Source of the DNA: Spongiibacter pelagi | GTDB lineage: Bacteria; Pseudomonadota; Gammaproteobacteria; Pseudomonadales; Spongiibacteraceae | Length of the DNA: 64,000 bases | Assembly: GCF_014705705.1 (NCBI RefSeq) | Contig: NZ_JACXLD010000003.1 | Coordinates: 310,001 to 374,000 of the forward strand | Reading direction: 5' to 3' | Shown: one piece after another, positions 25,445 to 32,424 of the stretch | Numbering within the stretch: the stretch's first letter is position 1 | How the letters are laid out: each line of letters opens with the position of its first letter | Notes under the pieces: generated by a model | What the model was told of the DNA's origin: nothing | The model's database searches: none | What the model saw: the letters and a program-made list of their open reading frames with translations, nothing else | Made by a program: the position numbers and the translations under genes

Positions 25445-26491
25445 CAGACTCCTTTCTACGCCGATCCGAGTAAGATGTTTCTCTCGCGTCAGGGTCGGCG
25501 ACTCACTGTAATAATCAGTGTAGGCGCGATGAAAATTATTGGCGTGCCGATAGCCCAACTGAAAGGCAATCGCTTTCAGCGGCATATTGGTCGACTGTAA
25601 ATATTGTTGCGCCAACTCCATCCTTACCCCCAAACAAATATCTCGAAACCCCGTATTAGCCTGTGCTAATTGTCGGCGCAAATTGCGTGAGCTTAAATTC
25701 AGCAATTCAGCGGTGGATTCCAGCGAGTAATTACATTCCTTGGGGTGTTCCACCAGCGCTCGTTTGACCCGAGCGACCAAATTATTGCCGCGATAGCCTT
25801 CGCCGAGTACCTGCTTCATTTCCGATGAGCAGATACGCAGCATTTCACTATTGCCGCTGGGAATGGCTTCTTTGCTCCACTCTTCGGGGTAGGCCAATAC
25901 CGTATGGGCTTCGTCAAACATGACCGGGCAGGAAAACAGTTCGCGGTATTTATTACCGTGGGGTGGCTCGGGATAATTAAAGGTGACAAAGCTCGGTGTG
26001 GCCGCGCGGCCATCGATCAGAATTGACTGGGTGCAGCGCCACACGGCCAGCACACTCATCTCTAATAGCGCCTCGCGGTAGGGGCGGGCGTCATTCACAA
26101 TATTGAATACCACCCGGTTGAGCCCGTCTTTGGGCGACTGCTTGGTGCGCACCAAATACTGCGATGAATTTAGAGCGTGGCTGGTCAATTTGGCAGCGTG
26201 GCCGACGGTGGGCGCGGTGAGTACCGCATAACCGAGCAGACCGGAGTCGGTGAGTTGGGCACGGTCACCTATTTGCAGGCTAATATCGGGAATCTCTTTG
26301 CGGCGCAGTTGTTCTGCGGCCCGCAGAAAACCGTACATGCTGTCGTGATGATAACCGTCAGACCAGTCGCTCAGTACTTCGCTAGACGCGGCCAAGGCGG
26401 TGGCATCAATCTGGGGAAATTGCGATTCCAGCAAGTTTCTAAGCATCGCCAAGCGGCGTTTGCCCATATGCTCCAATTGGAATAACTGCAT
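25442..26491 (-). CDS. AraC family transcriptional regulator 1
   Basis: A 349-residue regulator. The N-terminal two-thirds fits the arabinose-binding-like sensor domain of the OruR/ArgR/MmsR-type AraC group. The C-terminal two helix-turn-helix motifs are SLESTAELLNLSSRNLRRQL and PLKAIAFQLGYRHANNFHRAY. It is transcribed divergently from AraC regulator 2. A perfect 13-base direct repeat lies in the shared 187-base gap. Its stop codon is formed by the terminus of palindromic element copy 1. Likely targets are the acyl-CoA dehydrogenase or divergent genes. Confidence 0.92.
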   Translation of the reverse strand: MQLFQLEHMGKRRLAMLRNLLESQFPQIDATALAASSEVLSDWSDGYHHDSMYGFLRAAEQLRRKEIPDISLQIGDRAQLTDSGLLGYAVLTAPTVGHAAKLTSHALNSSQYLVRTKQSPKDGLNRVVFNIVNDARPYREALLEMSVLAVWRCTQSILIDGRAATPSFVTFNYPEPPHGNKYRELFSCPVMFDEAHTVLAYPEEWSKEAIPSGNSEMLRICSSEMKQVLGEGYRGNNLVARVKRALVEHPKECNYSLESTAELLNLSSRNLRRQLAQANTGFRDICLGVRMELAQQYLQSTNMPLKAIAFQLGYRHANNFHRAYTDYYSESPTLTREKHLTRIGVERSL

Positions 26492-26529
26492 AAGAACTGC
26501 CCGTTATGGTGATTATTTAAGCAATTGTG

Positions 26530-26565
26530 GTCAAAAATGATAACCTGTTGTTGTCAAAAATGATA
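26530..26565. promoter_or_regulatory. Perfect 13-base direct repeats between two AraC genes, candidate operator
   Basis: GTCAAAAATGATA occurs at 26530-26542 and again at 26553-26565, 23 bases start to start, that is about two helical turns. AraC-type activators commonly bind tandem direct half-sites with such spacing. The location between divergently transcribed AraC genes makes auto- or cross-regulation likely. Confidence 0.6.
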
Positions 26566-26678
26566 CAAGATTGCCGCTCACGACAAATTAAGACTGGTAT
26601 TCTGTGTTCCGTGACCAAGCCGCTCAAGGCTGGCACTTCACCCACATAATTTCAGATAAGAGCATTGGGGCGACCATT

Positions 26679-27698
26679 ATGAGAACACCCACCGTCTGTC
26701 GTGAATACTTGGATAATCTGCTGGAGTATCTGTACTCCCGTGGTGTAACCCAAGCGCAACTGCGTGAAGCAATGCGTCTTAATCCTGAAGATTATGTGAG
26801 TGAGCACGGTCGCTTTCCGCTGCGTTTGTTTGAAATGATGTTGGATGCGGGCAGTGTACTGCTCGGCGATTATTTTATTGGTGCCCATGCCGGTGCTAAC
26901 GCCACAAAGCAGGCGTGGGGCATGGTGAATTATCTGGGCATGAGCGCGCCAGATAGCCGCGCAGCACTCGGTGCAGTGGTGGAGTTTTCCCGCCTGCTGA
27001 TCGACCAAGGCGATGTGGTACTTACCGAAGAAAGCCAGAGCGAAACCGCCACCTTAGTGTGGACGTTGCCAGAGCGCCAATTGCCATCTCGTCACGTTGT
27101 TGAATTCTTTTTTGCCAGTTGGTATCGGGTAAACAAACCCACGCTGGATCGCTGGTGCAGTAAGCGTGAAATTCACTTTGCCCACGCTGGCCCGGCAGAT
27201 ACCTCTGAGATCGAACGAATTATCGAAGCGCCGGTACATTACGGCAGCGAAGCCAACTACGTGGCCTTTGATAGCCATTTTCTTGATCGCCCAATCCGCT
27301 TTCCTCACCCTACTATTTATCAGTCTTTGCAACAGGCCGCCCGCAACGAAATGGCCAAATTGCAGATGGAAGACAAGGTTATTCGCGATGTGCTTGTGTG
27401 TATTCAAAACCGCCTGCGCGAAGGTGCACCCAAGCTGGAAGATGTGGCCGAAGAACTTGGTTTGGCACCGCGCACCTTGCAGCGCCGTTTGAATAACACC
27501 GAAACCAATTTTAAAAGTCTGGTCGATGAAGCTCGCAAGGAGCGCTCGCGCCGACTGATTTCCGATTTTGAAATCGGCTTGCTGGATATTTCCGCCGAGC
27601 TGGGTTTCAGCGATCAAAGTGCTTTCCAGAAAGCGTTTAAACGCTGGTTTGGACAGGCCCCCGGCCGTTACCGCATGGTATTGCAGGCCGCCAGTTAA
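26679..27698 (+). CDS. AraC family transcriptional regulator 2
   Basis: A 339-residue regulator from ATG 26679, preceded by TTGGGGCG. An in-frame ATG at 26604 would add 25 residues lacking family character. The sensor domain is arabinose-binding-like. The DNA-binding half has KLEDVAEELGLAPRTLQRRL and LLDISAELGFSDQSAFQKAF followed by KRWFGQAPGRYR. It converges with AraC regulator 3, with 16 bases between their stops. The sensor domain resembles those of regulators 3 and 4 more than that of regulator 1. Confidence 0.92.
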   Translation: MRTPTVCREYLDNLLEYLYSRGVTQAQLREAMRLNPEDYVSEHGRFPLRLFEMMLDAGSVLLGDYFIGAHAGANATKQAWGMVNYLGMSAPDSRAALGAVVEFSRLLIDQGDVVLTEESQSETATLVWTLPERQLPSRHVVEFFFASWYRVNKPTLDRWCSKREIHFAHAGPADTSEIERIIEAPVHYGSEANYVAFDSHFLDRPIRFPHPTIYQSLQQAARNEMAKLQMEDKVIRDVLVCIQNRLREGAPKLEDVAEELGLAPRTLQRRLNNTETNFKSLVDEARKERSRRLISDFEIGLLDISAELGFSDQSAFQKAFKRWFGQAPGRYRMVLQAAS

Positions 27699-27714
27699 TC
27701 TTCACCCAGTTGTC

Positions 27715-28737
27715 TTAACTTCGCATTCGCCGGCGGTACTGCCCCGGCGTTTTTTTTGTCCAGCTTTTAAAGGCGCGAATAAATGCGGTGGGTTCGACAT
27801 AGCCGCAGCGCCGTGAGACTTCGGCAATGGGTACATCCTCTTGGCTCAGCCAGTAAATTGCCCGGTCGCGGCGCAGATTTTCTTTGAGCTGATGAAAAGC
27901 GTTGCCTTCCAGGGTGAGTTTGCGGCGCAGGGTGCGCGCAGTGATATGCAATTGTTTGGCGATATCATCAACAGTTGCCAAGGTTTCCGGCGGGGCGCTT
28001 TCAAGTAAACGAATAACCTGATCGGAGAGGCTCTCATTAAAGGTTTGTTTGCGAAACCACGGCAGCGGCACCAATTTAAAATAATTACCGAGTTGCTCTA
28101 CATTGCGTCGCACTGGCCAGTCGAGAACCTCGAGGGGCCACGTTAGGCAATTGCTGTCTTGAAAAAAGCGACTCGGGCCGGGGTAGAGCAGGGCGTATTC
28201 TTCGCGGTGTTTTGGCGGTGCATAGCTGAACTGGATTTCCTCAAGCGGGATACGCTCGGCAACCAGCCAAGCGGGAAAACGGTGCCAGACCAGCATTAAC
28301 AGTTCGATAAGCAAATGGTGGGTGTCGCGTTGAGGTTGCCGCAGTTGAAAGTGGAGATGCACATGATGGGCTGTTCGTTCTAAGCGAATGTCAAAGCCGG
28401 GATCGATCAATTGGTAAATGCGCAATTGTGCTTGCAGCGCTTCGCCCAAGGTGTGGCAGCGCACCATTGATTCCGCAGAGAGTGCGAAGACTCCGACCTT
28501 TAGTGGACGTTCGCACAGCCCCAGCAGCTCGTCATCCAGTCCTTGCCAGATCCCTTGAAAGAGACTGGCGAGCTGTTGCGGAGCCACCCGTGCCTGCTCC
28601 TCTGCCAGTACCGCTTCGCTTAGGCCGGCGCGATTGAGCAGAGCGGCTCGGTTCAAGCCTTGGCGCTGGGCGTTGGCTAAATGAGCGCGCGCAAAATGGC
28701 TGGCAATGGTGTGTTTGGCTTCGGGTGCCAAATCCAC
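27715..28737 (-). CDS. AraC family transcriptional regulator 3
   Basis: A 340-residue AraC regulator whose best start is GTG at 28737. No convincing ribosome site is visible, so the start is uncertain by a few codons. The N-terminus contains HFARAHLANAQRQGLNRAALLNRAGL, typical of the arabinose-binding-like sensor group. The C-terminus has TVDDIAKQLHITARTLRRKL and PIAEVSRRCGYVEPTAFIRAF. It is divergent from the acyl-CoA dehydrogenase gene at 28933, with matching direct repeats between them. That gene is the probable target. Confidence 0.9.
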   Translation of the reverse strand: MDLAPEAKHTIASHFARAHLANAQRQGLNRAALLNRAGLSEAVLAEEQARVAPQQLASLFQGIWQGLDDELLGLCERPLKVGVFALSAESMVRCHTLGEALQAQLRIYQLIDPGFDIRLERTAHHVHLHFQLRQPQRDTHHLLIELLMLVWHRFPAWLVAERIPLEEIQFSYAPPKHREEYALLYPGPSRFFQDSNCLTWPLEVLDWPVRRNVEQLGNYFKLVPLPWFRKQTFNESLSDQVIRLLESAPPETLATVDDIAKQLHITARTLRRKLTLEGNAFHQLKENLRRDRAIYWLSQEDVPIAEVSRRCGYVEPTAFIRAFKSWTKKTPGQYRRRMRS

Positions 28738-28756
28738 TTGCGAAGCTGTGGTTATT

Positions 28757-28833
28757 TGTCCGCTAATGATATTAATGCTCGTGTAATATCGAAATTATCG
28801 GCCATGATACCGAATAAATGTCCGTTAATGATA
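28757..28833. promoter_or_regulatory. Direct repeats between AraC regulator 3 and an acyl-CoA dehydrogenase gene
   Basis: TGTCCGCTAATGATA at 28757-28771 and TGTCCGTTAATGATA at 28819-28833 differ at one of 15 positions. They share the AATGATA end with the repeats at 26530-26565. Spacing of 62 bases suggests binding at two promoters or looping. The operator role is inferred. Confidence 0.55.
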
Positions 28834-28932
28834 GTTTTTGGTCAGCTTTGAGCATTGCGGTAGACACTGGGCTCGGGCAGACTTTGCGGCTAAATTTTTA
28901 ACCCATGACAATATTCAACAGAGGGCTTTGAC

Positions 28933-30078
28933 ATGTCTGAGACGAACAACGAAGAACTGGAATTGTTCCGTGAAATGGTACTGCGCTTTCTGGAGCAGGA
29001 AGTAGCACCCCATTACGAAGAGTGGGAACGCAACCACCAACTGCCCCGCGAATTTTGGAACACCATGGGTGAGGCGGGCATGTTGTGTGTCGACCTGCCA
29101 GAAGAATACGGTGCGGCTGCCGCCAGCTTTGAAGTAAACCAGCTGATCGCCTGGGAAATGGCGCGTCTGGGTTATGGCGGTTTGGGCAGTAACTACAATA
29201 TCCATTCCAATATCGTTGCGCCCTATATTTACAATATTGCCAATGAAGAGCAGAAAGCCTACTGGCTGCCTAAAATGGTAACCGGTGAAGTGGTGTCCTG
29301 TATCGCCATGACCGAACCCGGCGCGGGTTCTGACCTTGCCGGTATGCGTACCACCGCTGTTCGTGATGGCGATGAGTGGGTACTTAACGGCTCTAAAGTG
29401 TTTATCACCAACGGTATTCTGGCGGATCTGGCGATTGTTTGTGCCAAAACAGATCCTAGCGCGGGTGCCAAAGGTATCTCCCTGTTCTTGGTCGATACTA
29501 GCCTGCCCGGTTTCTCTAAAGGTAAGTCTATTGAAAAGATCGGTCAGCACGCCAGCGATACCGCCGAGCTGTTCTTCGACAATCTGCGCGTTCCCGCCAA
29601 TGCACTGCTGGGTGAAGAGAACAAAGGCTTTATCTACCTGATGAAAGAACTGCCCCGCGAGCGTTTGGGCTGTGCTACTCAGGCAGTGGCTTCGGCGCAG
29701 GGTGCGCTGGATTTGGCGGCGGCTTACGTGCAAGAGCGTAAAGCCTTCGGTCAGCCTATTTCTCAGTTCCAAAATACCCGTTTCAAACTGGCGGAAGTGA
29801 AAACCGACATCGCCCTGAGCAATGCTTTGCTGCAGCAAAATGTGGTGAAGTTTGGCAAGGGCGAAATGACTGTTGAGGATGCGGCGATTCTGAAACTGGC
29901 AACGACTGAAATGCAGTTGCGCGCGGTGAATGAGTGTCTGCAATTGTTCGGCGGTTACGGCTATACGGTTGAATACCCGATCTCACGTTTCTATGTGGAT
30001 GCGCGTATTCAAACAATCTACGCCGGTACCTCGGAAATTATGAAAGAAGTGATTTCGCGCGGTATTGTTGGGCGTTAA
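28933..30078 (+). CDS. Acyl-CoA dehydrogenase
   Basis: A 381-residue acyl-CoA dehydrogenase of standard length. FAD and substrate regions are visible as SCIAMTEPGAGSDLAGM, WVLNGSKVFITNG and GEENKGFIYLMKELPRERL. The C-terminal motif is QLFGGYGYTVEYPISRFYVD then IYAGTSEIMKEVI. Alanine follows Tyr in YAGT, so the catalytic base is presumably the helix-G glutamate used by short and branched-chain members. GAGGGC lies upstream of the ATG. It is transcribed alone, opposite AraC regulator 3, and ends at a hairpin at 30094. Confidence 0.93.
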   Translation: MSETNNEELELFREMVLRFLEQEVAPHYEEWERNHQLPREFWNTMGEAGMLCVDLPEEYGAAAASFEVNQLIAWEMARLGYGGLGSNYNIHSNIVAPYIYNIANEEQKAYWLPKMVTGEVVSCIAMTEPGAGSDLAGMRTTAVRDGDEWVLNGSKVFITNGILADLAIVCAKTDPSAGAKGISLFLVDTSLPGFSKGKSIEKIGQHASDTAELFFDNLRVPANALLGEENKGFIYLMKELPRERLGCATQAVASAQGALDLAAAYVQERKAFGQPISQFQNTRFKLAEVKTDIALSNALLQQNVVKFGKGEMTVEDAAILKLATTEMQLRAVNECLQLFGGYGYTVEYPISRFYVDARIQTIYAGTSEIMKEVISRGIVGR

Positions 30079-30093
30079 GTCCCAGATGATTGG

Positions 30094-30127
30094 CTAGCGG
30101 CGGGGGCTCCTGCCGCTAGTTATTCTT
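30094..30127 (+). terminator. Hairpin terminator after the acyl-CoA dehydrogenase
   Basis: CTAGCGGC (30094-30101) pairs perfectly with GCCGCTAG (30112-30119), followed by the T-rich TTATTCTT. Confidence 0.65.
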
Positions 30128-30143
30128 AGAAAAAATCTCGTTT

Positions 30144-30671
30144 CTAAGACATTAAGCGCTGGATGCGGTGTTGAAGACTGGCATCCATTGCCCGTGCCTC
30201 TCTTGCGATATTGAGCTGCATAGTAATTTTGGCGACTTCCAGTAAGGCGTCATCAAATATGTAGTGCTTTTCATCTCGCAACCAGATTAAAACATTCGAT
30301 AAATGCCAAAGTGAGACTTTTCCTTCGTGTAGTGGAGCGGGAAAATTTTGGCCACTGTTCAGCATGATTTTTCGCATATTTTGGCGGCTGCATTGGGCTA
30401 AGTCCGCAAGGTCAGATAAACCCACCAAATCGGGAGTGGCCTCTATAAGCCTCGCTGACGGAATGGCGCTTTTTACATCTGTTATTGCACTTGAAACGGC
30501 TGCAAGGGCTGTTTTTGCTTCTCGGTCAAAATTCAGTGCGATACGACCACTTTGACCTAAGCCAATAAGGGCGTCATTGCAGCCAGCCTCTGCGAGCTTC
30601 TCAACTATTGAGTCCGTATTTGTTTTATCACCTTGAATTGAAAATTTCAGGGTAAATTCAAATGTTTTCAT
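30144..30671 (-). CDS. HTH protein, putative antitoxin of a HicA-like module
   Basis: A 175-residue protein. Residues 1-70 (FEFTLKFSIQG, IALNFDREAKTA) look like an alpha-beta domain of the kind seen in HicB-like antitoxins. Residues near 105-125, VGLSDLADLAQCSRQNMRKI, form a helix-turn-helix of the excisionase/MerR type. FPAPLHEGKVSLWHLSNVLIWL follows. It starts three bases after the stop of the small HicA-like gene, so the two form one operon. I recall similar unnamed pairs in other proteobacteria. Antitoxin function is inference. Confidence 0.6.
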   Translation of the reverse strand: MKTFEFTLKFSIQGDKTNTDSIVEKLAEAGCNDALIGLGQSGRIALNFDREAKTALAAVSSAITDVKSAIPSARLIEATPDLVGLSDLADLAQCSRQNMRKIMLNSGQNFPAPLHEGKVSLWHLSNVLIWLRDEKHYIFDDALLEVAKITMQLNIAREARAMDASLQHRIQRLMS

Positions 30672-30674
30672 TGC

Positions 30675-30935
30675 TTAATCCTCAGAGTCTGAACCGCCGC
30701 TACAGTTATCGACAATTCGTTTAATCTGTTTCGCATGATTGCCGGCGTTTTTGGGCGTGCTCCAAATACTGCTAATGCAAAATTCACCGCAGCGGCAGTC
30801 CTTACTATGATACGGGCAGTACATTTTTCCCCATGCGTGGCCGTGACCATTTGCTGGTTTTATTCGCCAGCCTTTTGCTGCGGCATAGTCGATAGCGTCT
30901 TGAATCTCTTTTTTCGGGTGTGGCTTCCTTGCCAT
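30675..30935 (-). CDS. Small HicA-like protein, putative toxin
   Basis: An 86-residue basic protein. AAKGWRIKPANGHGHAWGKMYC resembles the GW...GSHH region of HicA, whose histidine is catalytic for RNA cleavage. STPKNAGNHAKQIKRIV resembles the HicA end. It differs from classical HicA in a cysteine-rich middle (CPYHSKDCRCGEFC), which could bind a metal. The HTH protein gene follows directly. A perfect palindrome lies 41 bases upstream. Toxin activity is not shown by sequence alone. Confidence 0.58.
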   Translation of the reverse strand: MARKPHPKKEIQDAIDYAAAKGWRIKPANGHGHAWGKMYCPYHSKDCRCGEFCISSIWSTPKNAGNHAKQIKRIVDNCSGGSDSED

Positions 30936-30976
30936 TTTTGTTCAGATCTCAGTGAATATTGGAGGGCGCTCTTATG

Positions 30977-30992
30977 GTTGTCAAGTGACAAC
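30977..30992. promoter_or_regulatory. Perfect inverted repeat upstream of the HicA-like module
   Basis: GTTGTCA-AG-TGACAAC is a perfect 7+2+7 palindrome upstream of the first gene of the module (start at 30935). The HTH protein encoded by the second gene is the natural candidate to bind it. Apart from this site, 30936-31181 contains no gene that I can support. Confidence 0.5.
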
Positions 30993-31181
30993 TATTCTTG
31001 TCTGGATTGATGCTTACAATTTGATAGCGAAAATAAAATTGACGATGAGAAAAGCCTGTGTTGGCTTATTCAGTATAGGAAAAAGAGGGGGAATTGCAGT
31101 TGTCTGGGGGAGAGCGGAAACTTGCGGCCCTAACCTTGGGGAAGTCAGGCCGCAGAAGTAAGATATTAAGGTCTTAATGTC

Positions 31182-31625
31182 TTAGGCTTTAACTAGCAGG
31201 AAGTAAAGCGGAAACGCATCGCCCTTGGCATCCATTACGCCGAGAACGGTTTGTTCATCTACTTTTTTGAAGTGATCAAAAATGGGGTGTTGGTCATAAA
31301 CCATAGTGGCCGTGGCTACACCGCGAAATTCCACTTTGCGCAGGCTGGCGGTGCCCATAATGGGGTTTTCAACCAGTTCGCCATTTTCATTCAGGCTCAT
31401 AATTGGCATCACATCATTAGCACTGCGGAAGGATTTGCCAGCCCAGCCCAATGCGCTCAGTTTGCCCTCGCCGGTGTGGCCAGTGTTAAAACAGCTACCT
31501 TTCCAGTCGCCAATCATGCTTTCGCACTCTACCGCAGGCAGGGTGTCGTACAGCTCGTGCAGTTGTTCAACGGTGAGTTTTTCAGCCGTGGCAGATAGGT
31601 TTTTGAGTTCAGCGGGGTTCAGCAT
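31182..31625 (-). CDS. GXWXG / DUF4334 domain protein
   Basis: A 147-residue protein with the GXWXG signature as IGDWKGSCFNTGHTGEG near residues 38-55. The DUF4334 portion follows (LGWAGKSFRS, MPIMSLNENGELVENPIMGTASLRKVEFRG, ATMVYDQHPIFDHFKKVD). No signal peptide is seen. The family's biochemical role is not established. It is often found near lipid metabolism genes. Here it is followed upstream by a TetR regulator on the same strand, 67 bases apart, and may be a TetR-controlled gene of this locus. Confidence 0.8.
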   Translation of the reverse strand: MLNPAELKNLSATAEKLTVEQLHELYDTLPAVECESMIGDWKGSCFNTGHTGEGKLSALGWAGKSFRSANDVMPIMSLNENGELVENPIMGTASLRKVEFRGVATATMVYDQHPIFDHFKKVDEQTVLGVMDAKGDAFPLYFLLVKA

Positions 31626-31692
31626 TTTGTGTTCCTAGTCTTTCAGTGAGTGCTTAATGTAATTTGGCAGTGCTGATTAATGCTGGGGCGTA

Positions 31693-32343
31693 TTAATCAG
31701 AACTTTCCTTTTGTTCGACAAAATTTTCTAAGTAGCTGGTCATCATCCGCGCACATTCCTGCTGGTACTGCGGAGTGATTTTTCCGTGCAGGAAATAGGA
31801 TAGGCGCAGGCAGGCAGTGCCGGCTTCTACCGTGAGTGCTTTTGCATCTGGATTGGTGGGCAGCGTGATATTCATCAGGCCCATAAGGCGTTCAACATGA
31901 CGCCCTAAATGCAGAATGGTTAGCTGCATTGCCTGATGGCTTTCATGGCTGGCAACGCTGCCCAAAATCAGGGTGCCCGCGACCGGGTGGGCGTTGTAAT
32001 AGCCCGATACCGCTTTGGAAACATCATCAATAATGTCTCGCCAAGGTTTGGTACTTACACCCTTGCTGACGATCTCTACTTCCTGCTCCAGGCTGACCAG
32101 ATGACGCCGGGTGAGCTCATTCAAAATCGCGTACGGGCTAGGGAAAAAGTGATAGATGCTGGTGCGGGTGCAAGATAGCTCTGCCGCTAAATCCGGAATT
32201 GAAAAATCATTGAGGCTGCGTGCCATTAGCTGGGCTTCGGCGGCGGCCAGAATTCGCTCAAAGCGCTCTTTACCCCGCGCTTGCTGGGGCGGGCGAGCGG
32301 TATTTAAGTTGGGAGCGGACTCTAGGATATTAGCTTCATTCAT
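31693..32343 (-). CDS. TetR family transcriptional regulator
   Basis: A 216-residue regulator. Its N-terminal helix-turn-helix spans ARGKERFERILAAAEAQLMA to FSIPDLAAELSCTRTSIYHFF, followed by the YAILNELTRRHL linker helix. The C-terminal ligand domain is all-helical and unclassified. It is divergent from RoxA-like copy D. A TGTACATGTGTACA site lies in the 81-base gap, embedded in the copy D promoter. The same site occurs twice before copy F. I infer that it represses itself and both oxygenase genes and is released by a substrate or acyl-CoA ligand. Confidence 0.93.
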   Translation of the reverse strand: MNEANILESAPNLNTARPPQQARGKERFERILAAAEAQLMARSLNDFSIPDLAAELSCTRTSIYHFFPSPYAILNELTRRHLVSLEQEVEIVSKGVSTKPWRDIIDDVSKAVSGYYNAHPVAGTLILGSVASHESHQAMQLTILHLGRHVERLMGLMNITLPTNPDAKALTVEAGTACLRLSYFLHGKITPQYQQECARMMTSYLENFVEQKESSD

Positions 32344-32359
32344 CGGGCAAGTTTACCAA

Positions 32360-32389
32360 TTGACTTTATAAATGTACATGTGTACAAAT
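32360..32389 (+). promoter_or_regulatory. Copy D promoter with embedded TetR-type operator
   Basis: TTGACT at 32360-32365 (-35 like) and TACAAAT from 32383 (-10 like) are separated by 17 bases. The near-palindrome TGTACATGTGTACA at 32373-32386 occupies the spacer and overlaps the -10. The same arrangement recurs at 37237-37266. A repressor bound here would exclude RNA polymerase. Confidence 0.7.
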
Positions 32390-32424
32390 ATCGCAATGAC
32401 ACAAAAGAAAAAGAATAATACTTA

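Noticed and set aside
28915-29943. A 342-codon minus-strand open frame
   Set aside because: It is antisense to the acyl-CoA dehydrogenase gene at 28933 and is explained by its codon structure.
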